This document shows positions 7,486 through 14,276 of a stretch of 20,743 nt of DNA, one piece after another. A program made the position numbers and the translations under genes. This DNA comes from VGDP01 sp964530335 (GTDB lineage: Bacteria; Pseudomonadota; Alphaproteobacteria; SP197): NCBI GenBank assembly GCA_964530335.1, contig CAZGYG010000053.1, forward strand, positions 1 to 20,743, given 5' to 3'. Under the pieces are notes generated by a model, which saw nothing but the letters and a program-made list of their open reading frames with translations, ran no database searches and was not told where the DNA came from. Positions within the stretch are counted from its first letter, which is position 1; every line of letters begins with the position of its first letter.

Positions 7486-7546
7486 AAATCAGTTCACTAC
7501 CACGCCGTTCGTCCACGTTGTTCACGGTGATCGGGAGCCTTGTGCC

Positions 7547-7915
7547 ATGGCGCGTCTGACGGTCGAAGATTGCATAACCAAGGTGCAGAACCGGTTCGAG
7601 CTGGTCATGCTGTCGTCCCAGCGGGCGCGCCAGTTGGCGGCCGGGGCGGCGCCCAGCGTCGAGCGCGAGAACGATAAGAACCCGGTCATCGCGCTGCGGG
7701 AAATCGCCGAAGGCACCGTCGTGCTCGCCGATCTCAAGTCGGCGCTGATTCGCGGCATGCAGAAGCACGTCGAAATTGACGAGCCCGACGACGAAGCGAC
7801 GCTGACCCTGCCCGTGGCCGACGAGGTCGAGGACGTCGAGGCCGAAGCCGAAGCCGAGGAGACCGTCGACGACAGCGGAGTCGGCGACGCGCCTGGTGGC
7901 GGAACGGAGGCCTGA
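7547..7915 (+). CDS. rpoZ: DNA-directed RNA polymerase omega subunit
   Basis: The protein has 122 residues. ATG 7547 is preceded by GGGAG at ten bases. It begins MARLTVEDCITKVQNRFELV and contains SSQRARQLAAG and KNPVIALREIAEG, the conserved omega fold that clamps the beta-prime C-terminus. The MAR N-terminus is the part that, in Escherichia coli, helps form ppGpp site 1. Residues about 86-122 are a very acidic tail of the kind seen in alphaproteobacteria. A possible promoter (TTGCGC 7457-7462, TATGAA 7481-7486, 18-nt spacer) overlaps the end of folK. The stringent-response gene follows directly. Confidence 0.96.
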   Translation: MARLTVEDCITKVQNRFELVMLSSQRARQLAAGAAPSVERENDKNPVIALREIAEGTVVLADLKSALIRGMQKHVEIDEPDDEATLTLPVADEVEDVEAEAEAEETVDDSGVGDAPGGGTEA

Positions 7916-7938
7916 CCCCGGGCCGGCCCGGGCCGCGT

Positions 7939-7960
7939 CCGCCCCGCTCCCGCGGGGCGG
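7939..7960 (+). promoter_or_regulatory. GC-rich hairpin between rpoZ and rsh
   Basis: CCGCCCCGC (7939-7947), loop TCCC and GCGGGGCGG (7952-7960) make a perfect 9-bp stem. It ends ten bases before the rsh ATG, where a ribosome binding site is expected, and no T-run follows. It could restrain translation or pause RNA polymerase. This function is inference. Confidence 0.5.
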
Positions 7961-7970
7961 CTGGCCGGCC

Positions 7971-10118
7971 ATGATGCGGCAGTACGAGCTGGTCGAGCTG
8001 GTCAAGTCCTACGATCCCAACGCGGACGAGGACGCGCTCAACCGCGCCTACGTGTTCTCGATGAAGGCGCACGGGGTGCAGACGCGGGCATCGGGCGACC
8101 CCTACTTCTCGCACCCGGTCGAGGTGGCCGGCATCCTGGCTGGCATGAAGCTGGACGGCGACTCCATCGTCACCGGCCTCCTGCACGATACGGTCGAGGA
8201 CACCGTCGCCACGCTCGACGAGATCGAACGGCTGTTCGGGCCGAAGATCGGCAAGCTGGTCGACGGCGTGACCAAGCTGTCGCGCCTCGAGCTCAAGTCG
8301 GACGAGGCGCGCCAGGCCGAGAACTTCCGCAAGCTGTTCCTGGCCATGAGCGACGACATCCGCGTCCTGCTCGTCAAGCTGGCGGACCGGCTGCACAACA
8401 TGCGCACGCTGGCCCACGTGCCGAACGCCGAGAAGCGTCGCCGGGTCGCGCTCGAAACCATGGAAATCTACGCCCCGCTCGCCGAGCGCATCGGCATGCA
8501 GCGGATGAAGGACGAACTCGAGGACCTGGCGTTCGTCCAGATCAACCCGGAGGCGCACGCCTCGGTCAAGGCGCGCATGGACTTCCTGCGCGCCGAAGGC
8601 GGCGACGTGGTCCAGCGGATCGAGGCGGAACTGCGCGACACCATGGCCAAGGCCGGCATCTCGGGCGAAGTCTCGGGACGCGAGAAACGGCCCTATTCGA
8701 TCTGGCGCAAGATGGAGCGCAAGAACGTCACGTTCGAACAGCTCGGCGACGTTGTGGCGTTCCGCGTCATCGTCGATACCGTGGCCAAGTGTTACGAGAC
8801 GCTGGGCGTCGTTCACGGCGCCTATCCCATGGTGCCGGGGCGCTTCAAGGACTACGTCTCGACGCCGAAACAGAACGGCTATCGATCGATCCACACGATG
8901 GTCTACGGTCCGAACAGCCAGCGCACCGAGATCCAGATCCGCACGCGCGACATGCACGACTACGCCGAACTCGGCGTCGCCGCCCACTGGATTTACAAGA
9001 GCACGGACGGCGCCACGGACCCGGGCGAAGGGCGGCAGTACCGCTGGGTCCGCGAATTGCTCGACATCCTGGAGCACGCCTCGGGGCCGGAGGAGTTCCT
9101 CGAGCAGACCAAGCTCGAGATGTTCCAGGACCAGGTGTTCTGCTTCACCCCGCGCGGCGACCTGATCGCGCTGCCGGGCGGCGCGACGCCGGTGGATTTC
9201 GCCTACGCGGTCCATTCGGTGGTCGGCGATACCTGCGTCGGCGCCAAGATCAACGGCCGGCTCAAGCCTCTGCGCAGCCAGCTCAGCAACGGCGACCAGG
9301 TCGAGATCGTGACCCAGAAAGGCCACGCGCCGTCGCCGACATGGGAAAGCTTCGTCGTCACCGCGCGCGCGCGGAGCCGCATCCGCCGCTTCGTCCGCGC
9401 GCGCCAGCGCGACCAGTACCTGGGGCTGGGGCGCGCGATCCTGGAGTCGACGTTCCGCCAGAACGGCTTCGAGGCGGACGCGGCCGCGCGCGCCCGGGCC
9501 CGCGACGTGCTCAACTTCAAGTCCGACGACGACCTGTTCGTCGCGCTCGGCGAAGGCAACGTCACCGGACGCGCGGCGCTGGAAGCCGTCCATCCCGAGA
9601 TCCGCAAGCCGGCGTCGTCCGCCACGGTCGTGCCCCTGCCGCGCAAGCGCGGCAAGGTCGAGAGCCATGCCATCCCGATCCGCGGCCTGATCGACGGCAT
9701 GGCGGTGCACTACGCGGGCTGCTGCCATCCGCTGCCGGGGGAGCGCATCGTCGGCATCGTGAGCACGGGCAAGGGCGTGACCATCCACACCATCGACTGC
9801 GAGCTGCTGCACACGTTCGACGACACGCCCGAACGCTGGATCGACGTGGCCTGGGACGAGGCCGCGACCGAGAAGGACATGCACGTCGGTCGCATGAGCG
9901 TCATCGTCGCCAACCGGCCAGGGGCGCTGGGCGCCATGACGACGGTGATCGCCAAGCACGACGGCAACATCAGCAACCTCAGGATCACCAACCGCTCGAC
10001 CGATTTCTTCGAGTTCCTGGTCGACGTCGAGGTGCGCGACGTGCGCCATCTGACCGGCATCATCGCGGCGCTGCGCGCCGATCCCGCCGTCAGCGCGGTC
10101 GAGCGCGCCCGTGGCTGA
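7971..10118 (+). CDS. rsh: Bifunctional (p)ppGpp synthetase/hydrolase (RSH, Rel type)
   Basis: The protein has 715 residues from ATG 7971 (MMRQYELVELVKSYDPNADE, the usual alphaproteobacterial start). The hydrolase HD domain has YFSHP (His48), LLHDTVEDT (His72, Asp73) and KLADRLHNMR (136-145). The synthetase domain has KRPYSIWRKM, DVVAFRVIV, the RFKD loop (291-294) typical of bifunctional enzymes (RelA-only synthetases carry an acidic EXDD), and NGYRSIHT. A TGS domain follows (about 388-450, CFTPRGDLIALPGGATPVDF), then a zinc-finger-like helical region (YAGCCHPLPGERIVGI) and a C-terminal ACT domain (about 640-715, NRPGALGAMTTVIAKHDGNI). All catalytic motifs look intact. It makes and degrades the alarmone whose target includes the polymerase carrying the upstream rpoZ product. 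Confidence 0.97.
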   Translation: MMRQYELVELVKSYDPNADEDALNRAYVFSMKAHGVQTRASGDPYFSHPVEVAGILAGMKLDGDSIVTGLLHDTVEDTVATLDEIERLFGPKIGKLVDGVTKLSRLELKSDEARQAENFRKLFLAMSDDIRVLLVKLADRLHNMRTLAHVPNAEKRRRVALETMEIYAPLAERIGMQRMKDELEDLAFVQINPEAHASVKARMDFLRAEGGDVVQRIEAELRDTMAKAGISGEVSGREKRPYSIWRKMERKNVTFEQLGDVVAFRVIVDTVAKCYETLGVVHGAYPMVPGRFKDYVSTPKQNGYRSIHTMVYGPNSQRTEIQIRTRDMHDYAELGVAAHWIYKSTDGATDPGEGRQYRWVRELLDILEHASGPEEFLEQTKLEMFQDQVFCFTPRGDLIALPGGATPVDFAYAVHSVVGDTCVGAKINGRLKPLRSQLSNGDQVEIVTQKGHAPSPTWESFVVTARARSRIRRFVRARQRDQYLGLGRAILESTFRQNGFEADAAARARARDVLNFKSDDDLFVALGEGNVTGRAALEAVHPEIRKPASSATVVPLPRKRGKVESHAIPIRGLIDGMAVHYAGCCHPLPGERIVGIVSTGKGVTIHTIDCELLHTFDDTPERWIDVAWDEAATEKDMHVGRMSVIVANRPGALGAMTTVIAKHDGNISNLRITNRSTDFFEFLVDVEVRDVRHLTGIIAALRADPAVSAVERARG

Positions 10119-10140
10119 GCGGCAGGCAGGCCGTCTGGCC

Positions 10141-10303
10141 GTGCGCTAGCAGGATGCTGAAAACACCGATGCTGTCATTGCGAGGAGGCCGAAGGCCGAC
10201 GTGGCAATCCAGGGGACCAAGGGTCGCGCCGCACCCCTGGATCGCCACGCCGCCTGCGGTGGCTCGCGATGACGGCCTTGTTGGAATTTTCAACATCCGA
10301 CGG
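10141..10303. repeat. Palindromic interspersed repeat, copy 1 (MITE-like)
   Basis: This fills most of the 217-bp rsh-acpS spacer. It has an imperfect terminal inverted repeat (GGATGCTGAAAA against TTTTCAACATCC). A nested palindrome inside it runs from GTCATTGCGAGG (from 10174) to CTCGCGATGAC (ends 10273), with GGCAATCCAGGGG facing CCCCTGGATCGCC. It shares its architecture, arm sequences and a 13-nt left end (GTGCGCTAGCAGG) with copy 2. It encodes no protein. A folded transcript could affect acpS-lepB-rnc-era expression. Confidence 0.85.
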
Positions 10304-10335
10304 AACATGACCACCCTTCGACCGCGCGGCCTGGC

Positions 10336-10737
10336 ATGATCCTCGGGATCGGCAGCGATCTGATCGACATCCGGCGTATCGAGCGCACGCTCGAGCGCTT
10401 CGGGGCGCGCTTCGTCGAGCGGGTGTTTACGCCGGAGGAGCGGCGCAAGGCGGAATCGCGCGCCCATGCCGCCGCGACCTACGCCAAGCGCTTCGCCGCC
10501 AAGGAGGCGTGCGCCAAGGCGCTGGGCACCGGGTTGCGCCACGGCGTGTTCTGGCGCGATCTGGCGGTGGTGAACCTGCCGTCGGGCAAGCCGACCATGG
10601 CGCTGAGCAACGGCGCGCGCCGCCGGCTGGAACAGATCACGCCTCCCGGCATGACGGCCCGGATCGACCTGACCATCACCGACGAACCGCCCACGGCCCA
10701 GGCCATCGTCATCATCTCGGCCGTACCCGACGCCTGA
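10336..10737 (+). CDS. acpS: Holo-[acyl-carrier-protein] synthase
   Basis: The protein has 133 residues. GIGSDLIDIRRIE (4-16, with the Mg-binding Asp8) and YAKRFAAKEACAKALGTG (49-66, with Glu57) are the two 4'-phosphopantetheinyl-transferase signatures. It moves phosphopantetheine from CoA to acyl carrier protein. The ATG at 10336 has only a weak ribosome binding site, and the repeat element ends 33 nt before it. It is the first gene of the run acpS-lepB-rnc-era. Confidence 0.95.
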   Translation: MILGIGSDLIDIRRIERTLERFGARFVERVFTPEERRKAESRAHAAATYAKRFAAKEACAKALGTGLRHGVFWRDLAVVNLPSGKPTMALSNGARRRLEQITPPGMTARIDLTITDEPPTAQAIVIISAVPDA

Positions 10738-10776
10738 ACGCACGCCATCCGCCCCATCCCCCGCCGCCGGAATTCC

Positions 10777-11520
10777 ATGGCCGAAGTCACCCAGAAGAGA
10801 TCGAGCGCGATCGGCGAAACGATCCGCACCGTCGTCTACGCGGTGCTGATCGCGCTGGTGGTGCGCACGTTCCTGTACGAGCCGTTCAGCATTCCGTCCG
10901 GTTCGATGATCCCGAACCTGCTGATCGGCGATTACCTGTTCGTGTCCAAGTTCTCGTACGGCTACAGCCGGTACTCGTTCCCGGTCGGCCTCGACCTGTT
11001 CGACGGCCGGATTCTCGGCGGCGGTCCCGAGCGCGGCGACATCGCCGTGTTCCGCAAGCCGACCAACGACCAGGAGGACTACATCAAGCGCATCGTCGGC
11101 CTGCCGGGCGACACGCTCCAGGTGCGCGATGGCGTGCTGGTCATCAACGGCGAAGCCGTGCCGCGCGAGCTGGTCGGCGAATACGTGGACCCGATGGGGA
11201 TGCGCGCGCCGGCCAGGCTCTACCGGGAGACCCTGCCCAACGGCGTCAGCTACGAGGTGATCGACTACGGCGACGGCCAGTACCTGGACGACACGCTGGT
11301 CTACGTGGTGCCGGACGGGCATTACTTCGCCATGGGCGACAACCGCGACAACTCGACCGACAGCCGCGTGCTGTCCGAGGTGGGCTACATCCCGGCGGCG
11401 AACCTGATCGGCCGCGCCGAGTTCCTGTTCTTCTCGATCGAGGACGTGCGCTCGTGGTGGCAGGTGTGGCGGCTGCCGTTCGCCATTCGCTACAGCCGGC
11501 TGTTCAAGGGCCTGGGGTGA
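10777..11520 (+). CDS. lepB: Signal peptidase I
   Basis: The protein has 247 residues. One N-terminal membrane segment (about 17-34, TVVYAVLIALVVRTFLYE) leads into box B, IPSGSMIPNL, with catalytic Ser43. GDYLFVSKFSYG is box C, DYIKRIVGLPGD contains the general-base lysine (Lys104), and MGDNRDNSTDSR (186-197) is box E. It removes signal peptides in the periplasm, for example from the OmpA-type protein of this window. The TGA overlaps the rnc GTG (GTGA). Confidence 0.97.
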   Translation: MAEVTQKRSSAIGETIRTVVYAVLIALVVRTFLYEPFSIPSGSMIPNLLIGDYLFVSKFSYGYSRYSFPVGLDLFDGRILGGGPERGDIAVFRKPTNDQEDYIKRIVGLPGDTLQVRDGVLVINGEAVPRELVGEYVDPMGMRAPARLYRETLPNGVSYEVIDYGDGQYLDDTLVYVVPDGHYFAMGDNRDNSTDSRVLSEVGYIPAANLIGRAEFLFFSIEDVRSWWQVWRLPFAIRYSRLFKGLG

Positions 11521-12197
11521 ACCGGGCGGCAACCACCGAGCGCTGGGCCCGCGCGACGCTCGACCACCGTTTCGCCGACGCCACGCTGCTCGCGCGCGCC
11601 CTGGCCCACAGCGGCCAGGCCAGAGACGCCGCGTTCGAACGGCTCGAGTTCCTCGGCGACCGGGTGCTCGGGCTCGCCATCGCCGCCATGCTGTTCGAAC
11701 GCTTTCCCGGCGAGGACGAAGGCGCGCTGGCCCGCCGCCACGCCGCGCTGGCCCGCCGCGAGGCCCTGGCCGAGGTGGCCGAGGCCGTGGGGCTGGACAC
11801 AGTCGCCACCTTGCCCGGCAAGGACCCGACCGCGGAACGCGGGCGCGCGGCGGTGCTGGCCGACACCTTCGAGGCCGTGCTCGGCGCGCTCTATCTCGAC
11901 GGCGGCTGGGCGCCGGCCGCCGCGGCGATCGAACGGCTGTGGCGGCCCCTGGTCGAACGCGCCGAGCGGCCGCCCGAGGACGCCAAGACGCGGCTCCAGG
12001 AATGGGCGCAGGCGCGCGGCCTGGGCCTGCCGAGCTACCGCTCGACGCGCACCGAAGGGCCCGACCACGCGCCCTGGTTCCGCGCGAGCGTCGCCGTCGC
12101 CGCCGTCGGCGAGGCCGAGGCGATCGGCACCTCGAAGCGGGCGGCCGAAACCCGCGCGGCCGAGGCGCTGCTCGCCCGACTGGAACCCGGGCCGTGA
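11517..12197 (+). CDS. rnc: Ribonuclease III
   Basis: The protein has 226 residues from a GTG sharing GTGA with the lepB stop. The signature ERLEFLGDRVLGL gives Glu41, Glu44 and Asp48, and LADTFEAVLGALYLDGG gives Asp116 and Glu119, matching the metal-binding residues of the family. The residue just before ERLEF is Phe rather than the common Asn. A double-stranded RNA binding domain occupies about 155-226 (KTRLQEWAQARGLGLPSY to KRAAETRAAEALL). It cleaves double-stranded RNA, including rRNA precursors, which fits its coupling to era. Confidence 0.96.
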   Translation: MNRAATTERWARATLDHRFADATLLARALAHSGQARDAAFERLEFLGDRVLGLAIAAMLFERFPGEDEGALARRHAALARREALAEVAEAVGLDTVATLPGKDPTAERGRAAVLADTFEAVLGALYLDGGWAPAAAAIERLWRPLVERAERPPEDAKTRLQEWAQARGLGLPSYRSTRTEGPDHAPWFRASVAVAAVGEAEAIGTSKRAAETRAAEALLARLEPGP

Positions 12198-13093
12198 CGG
12201 AGCAACGTCGCTGCGGCTACGTCGCCATCGTCGGCGCGCCGAACGCCGGCAAGTCGACGCTGCTCAACGCGCTCGTCGGGGTCAAGGTTTCGATCGTCAC
12301 CCACAAGGCCCAGACGACCCGCGCGCGAATCACCGGCATACGGGTGCAGGGGCCGTCACAGATCATCTTCGTCGATACGCCGGGCATCCTGGAGCCCAAG
12401 GGGCGGCTGCAGCGGGCGATGGTCAAGGCGGCGTGGACCGGCGCGCGCGACGCCGATCGGGTCGTTCTGGTCATCGACGCGGCACGCGGGCTCAATGACG
12501 AGGTCCAAACGATCGTCGCCGGCCTGGTCCAGGCGAAGCGCAAGGTCATCGTGGCGTTAAACAAGATCGACCTGGTCGAACGGCCCAGGCTGCTGCCGCT
12601 GACGGCGGCGGTCGCCGCGACCGGGCTGGCGAGCGAGGTGTTCATGGTCTCGGCACGCCAGGGCGACGGCATCGGCGATCTGCTGGCGCGTCTGGCCGAG
12701 CTGGTGCCCCCCGGCGACTGGCACTACCCGGAGGACCAGCTTTCCGAGGTGCCCGAGCGCCTGCTGGCCGCCGAGGTGACGCGCGAAAAGCTGTTCCTGC
12801 GTTTGCACGAGGAGCTGCCCTACAGCCTGGCGGTCGAGACCACGGCGTGGCAGGAGCGCGACGACGGCAGCGTGCGCATCGAACAGATCATCTACGTCGC
12901 GCGCGAAGGCCACCGGCCGATCGTGCTGGGCGCCGGCGGGCAGACCATCAAGGCGGTCGGCACCGCCGCCCGCGTCGATCTGGAACAGATGCTGGACCGC
13001 AAGGTGCATTTGTTCCTGCACGTCAAGTTCAAGCCCGACTGGGCCGAGGACCCGGAACGCTACCGCGATCTGGGGCTCGACTTCGGCGCGTAG
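12194..13093 (+). CDS. era: GTPase Era
   Basis: The protein has 299 residues from a GTG overlapping the rnc stop by four bases. G1 is GAPNAGKST (14-22), G2 lies in THKAQTTRARITGI, G3 is DTPG (61-64), G4 is NKID (123-126) and G5 is SARQGDG. The C-terminal KH domain (about 200-299) contains EEDL-like helix features and REGHRPIVLGAGGQTIKAVG, which binds the 3' end of 16S rRNA. Era assists 30S subunit assembly. The following 416 bp carry two repeat elements before recO. Confidence 0.97.
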   Translation: MTEQRRCGYVAIVGAPNAGKSTLLNALVGVKVSIVTHKAQTTRARITGIRVQGPSQIIFVDTPGILEPKGRLQRAMVKAAWTGARDADRVVLVIDAARGLNDEVQTIVAGLVQAKRKVIVALNKIDLVERPRLLPLTAAVAATGLASEVFMVSARQGDGIGDLLARLAELVPPGDWHYPEDQLSEVPERLLAAEVTREKLFLRLHEELPYSLAVETTAWQERDDGSVRIEQIIYVAREGHRPIVLGAGGQTIKAVGTAARVDLEQMLDRKVHLFLHVKFKPDWAEDPERYRDLGLDFGA

Positions 13094-13103
13094 ACCATGT
13101 TTC

Positions 13104-13331
13104 GATCCAATGGACCCACGGGCCCTTCACCCTTCGACCCGCCTTCGCGAAGCCCGCCTTCAAGGCACCGGCGCGGCGGCTTTACGCTTCGGCGGGCGAA
13201 GGAAGGGACACTCGCTGCGCTCGTTCCTCAGGGCGAACGGCCCAGAGATCAACCGCTCGTGTTGAGGAGCGAGCGGAGCGAGCGTCTCGAAACACGGACG
13301 GTGTCGCCCACGCTGGTGATTCCATTGGATC
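13104..13331. repeat. 228-bp element with 11-bp terminal inverted repeats
   Basis: GATCCAATGGA (13104-13114) and its exact complement TCCATTGGATC (13321-13331) bound a region with internal palindromic stretches (AGCGAGCGGAGCGAGCG, and CCTTCGACCCGCCTTCG facing CGGCGGGCGAAGG). Just outside, TTTC and GAAA extend the inverted repeat with a one-base offset. It starts ten bases after the era stop. It has no believable ORF. The family differs from the neighbouring CTAGCAGG repeat. Confidence 0.6.
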
Positions 13332-13336
13332 AGAAA

Positions 13337-13502
13337 GTGCGCTAGCAGGCTGTTGAAAAACCCCCGAAGCGTCATTGCGAGGAGGGCGAAGCCCGACGCG
13401 GCAATCCAGAATTCCGCCGATCTCTGCGGTTGGCCCTGGATCGCCACGGCCACTTCGTGGCCTCGCGATGACGATGCCGAGGGTTTCTCAACAGCCTGCT
13501 AG
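13337..13502. repeat. Palindromic interspersed repeat, copy 2 (MITE-like)
   Basis: CTAGCAGGCTGTTGAAAAAC at the left end and its near-complement at the right end agree at 21 of 22 positions when the full arms are compared. Inside, GTCATTGCGAGG (13371) faces CCTCGCGATGAC, and GGCAATCCAG faces CTGGATCGCC. It shares the GTGCGCTAGCAGG left end with copy 1. It ends seven bases before the recO ATG, so it forms the whole 5' leader of recO, and no ribosome binding site is visible there. Confidence 0.88.
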
Positions 13503-13509
13503 GCGCGCG

Positions 13510-14268
13510 ATGCATTGGAGCGACGAAGGATTCGTGCTGGGCGCGCGGCGCCACGGCGAAGCCGCGGTCGTGCTCAGCGTCTTCACCCGGGACCACGGGC
13601 GGCACACCGGGCTGGTGCGCGGCGGGGCAGGGCGCCGGCTGGCGCCGCTGGTGCAGACCGGCAACCGGGTGGCCGTGACCTGGCGCGCGCGGCTGGCCGA
13701 GCAACTCGGCTCGTTCACGCTCGAACTCGTGGATGCCGGTGCGGCGCGGCTGCTCGACGATCGGCGCCGGCTCGCGGCGCTCGCCGCCGCGACGGCCGTG
13801 GCCGACGTCGTCCTGCCCGAGCGTCACCCGTACCCGCGCGCCTTCGCGGCGTTCGACAGACTGGGCGCGGCGCTTGCCGCCGACCAGGCGTGGGATGCGG
13901 CGTTCGTGCGCTGGGAGGTCGAACTGCTGGCGGACCTGGGCTTCGGGCTTGACCTCGGCGCCTGCGCCGTGACCGGCCAGACCGAGGATCTGGGCTATGT
14001 CAGCCCGCGCACGGGACGGGCGGTGACGCGCGCGGCCGCCGAGCCCTACCGCGACCGGCTGCTGCCGCTGCCGGGCTTCCTGGTCGGCGACGCGCCGGTG
14101 GCCGCGGGGGACATCGCCGACGGGCTGCGCCTGACCGCGCGATTCCTCGAAGGCCATGCGCTGGCCGCCGTCGGGCGCAAGATGCCCGGGGCCAGGACCC
14201 GCCTGTTGGGGTTCTTTACCAGCGCGGACACCAGATCTGGTGGTATAACCGGCCCGAAACAAACCTGA
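13510..14268 (+). CDS. recO: DNA repair protein RecO
   Basis: The protein has 252 residues from ATG 13510 (MHWSDEGFVLGARRHGEAAV, the family's usual start). The OB fold (SVFTRDHGRHTGLVRGG, GNRVAVTWRARL) is followed by the helical domain (LPERHPYPRAFAAFDRL, WEVELLADLGFGLDL). The four-cysteine zinc site of many RecO proteins is reduced here to one Cys in CAVTGQTEDLGYVSPRTGRA, as in other alphaproteobacteria as I recall. RecO loads RecA with RecR at gaps. The frame is open upstream through the repeat element, but that part is repeat sequence, not protein. Confidence 0.93.
   Translation: MHWSDEGFVLGARRHGEAAVVLSVFTRDHGRHTGLVRGGAGRRLAPLVQTGNRVAVTWRARLAEQLGSFTLELVDAGAARLLDDRRRLAALAAATAVADVVLPERHPYPRAFAAFDRLGAALAADQAWDAAFVRWEVELLADLGFGLDLGACAVTGQTEDLGYVSPRTGRAVTRAAAEPYRDRLLPLPGFLVGDAPVAAGDIADGLRLTARFLEGHALAAVGRKMPGARTRLLGFFTSADTRSGGITGPKQT
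14244..14249 (+). promoter_or_regulatory. Candidate extended -10 promoter element upstream of parC
   Basis: TGGTATAAC at 14241-14249 resembles an extended -10 (TGnTATAAT). It lies inside the 3' end of recO, 27 nt before the parC ATG. No good -35 box is found at the expected spacing, so this is tentative. Confidence 0.3.
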
Positions 14269-14276
14269 CGCGAGCC

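Noticed and set aside
7734..10049. A 771-codon minus-strand frame antisense to rsh
   Set aside because: It mirrors the codon periodicity of rsh, has no recognisable domain and no ribosome binding site.
13160..13453. A 97-codon minus-strand frame with ASGFALLAMT
   Set aside because: It translates the two repeat elements; this kind of peptide is a common artefact of the GTCATTGCGAG palindrome.
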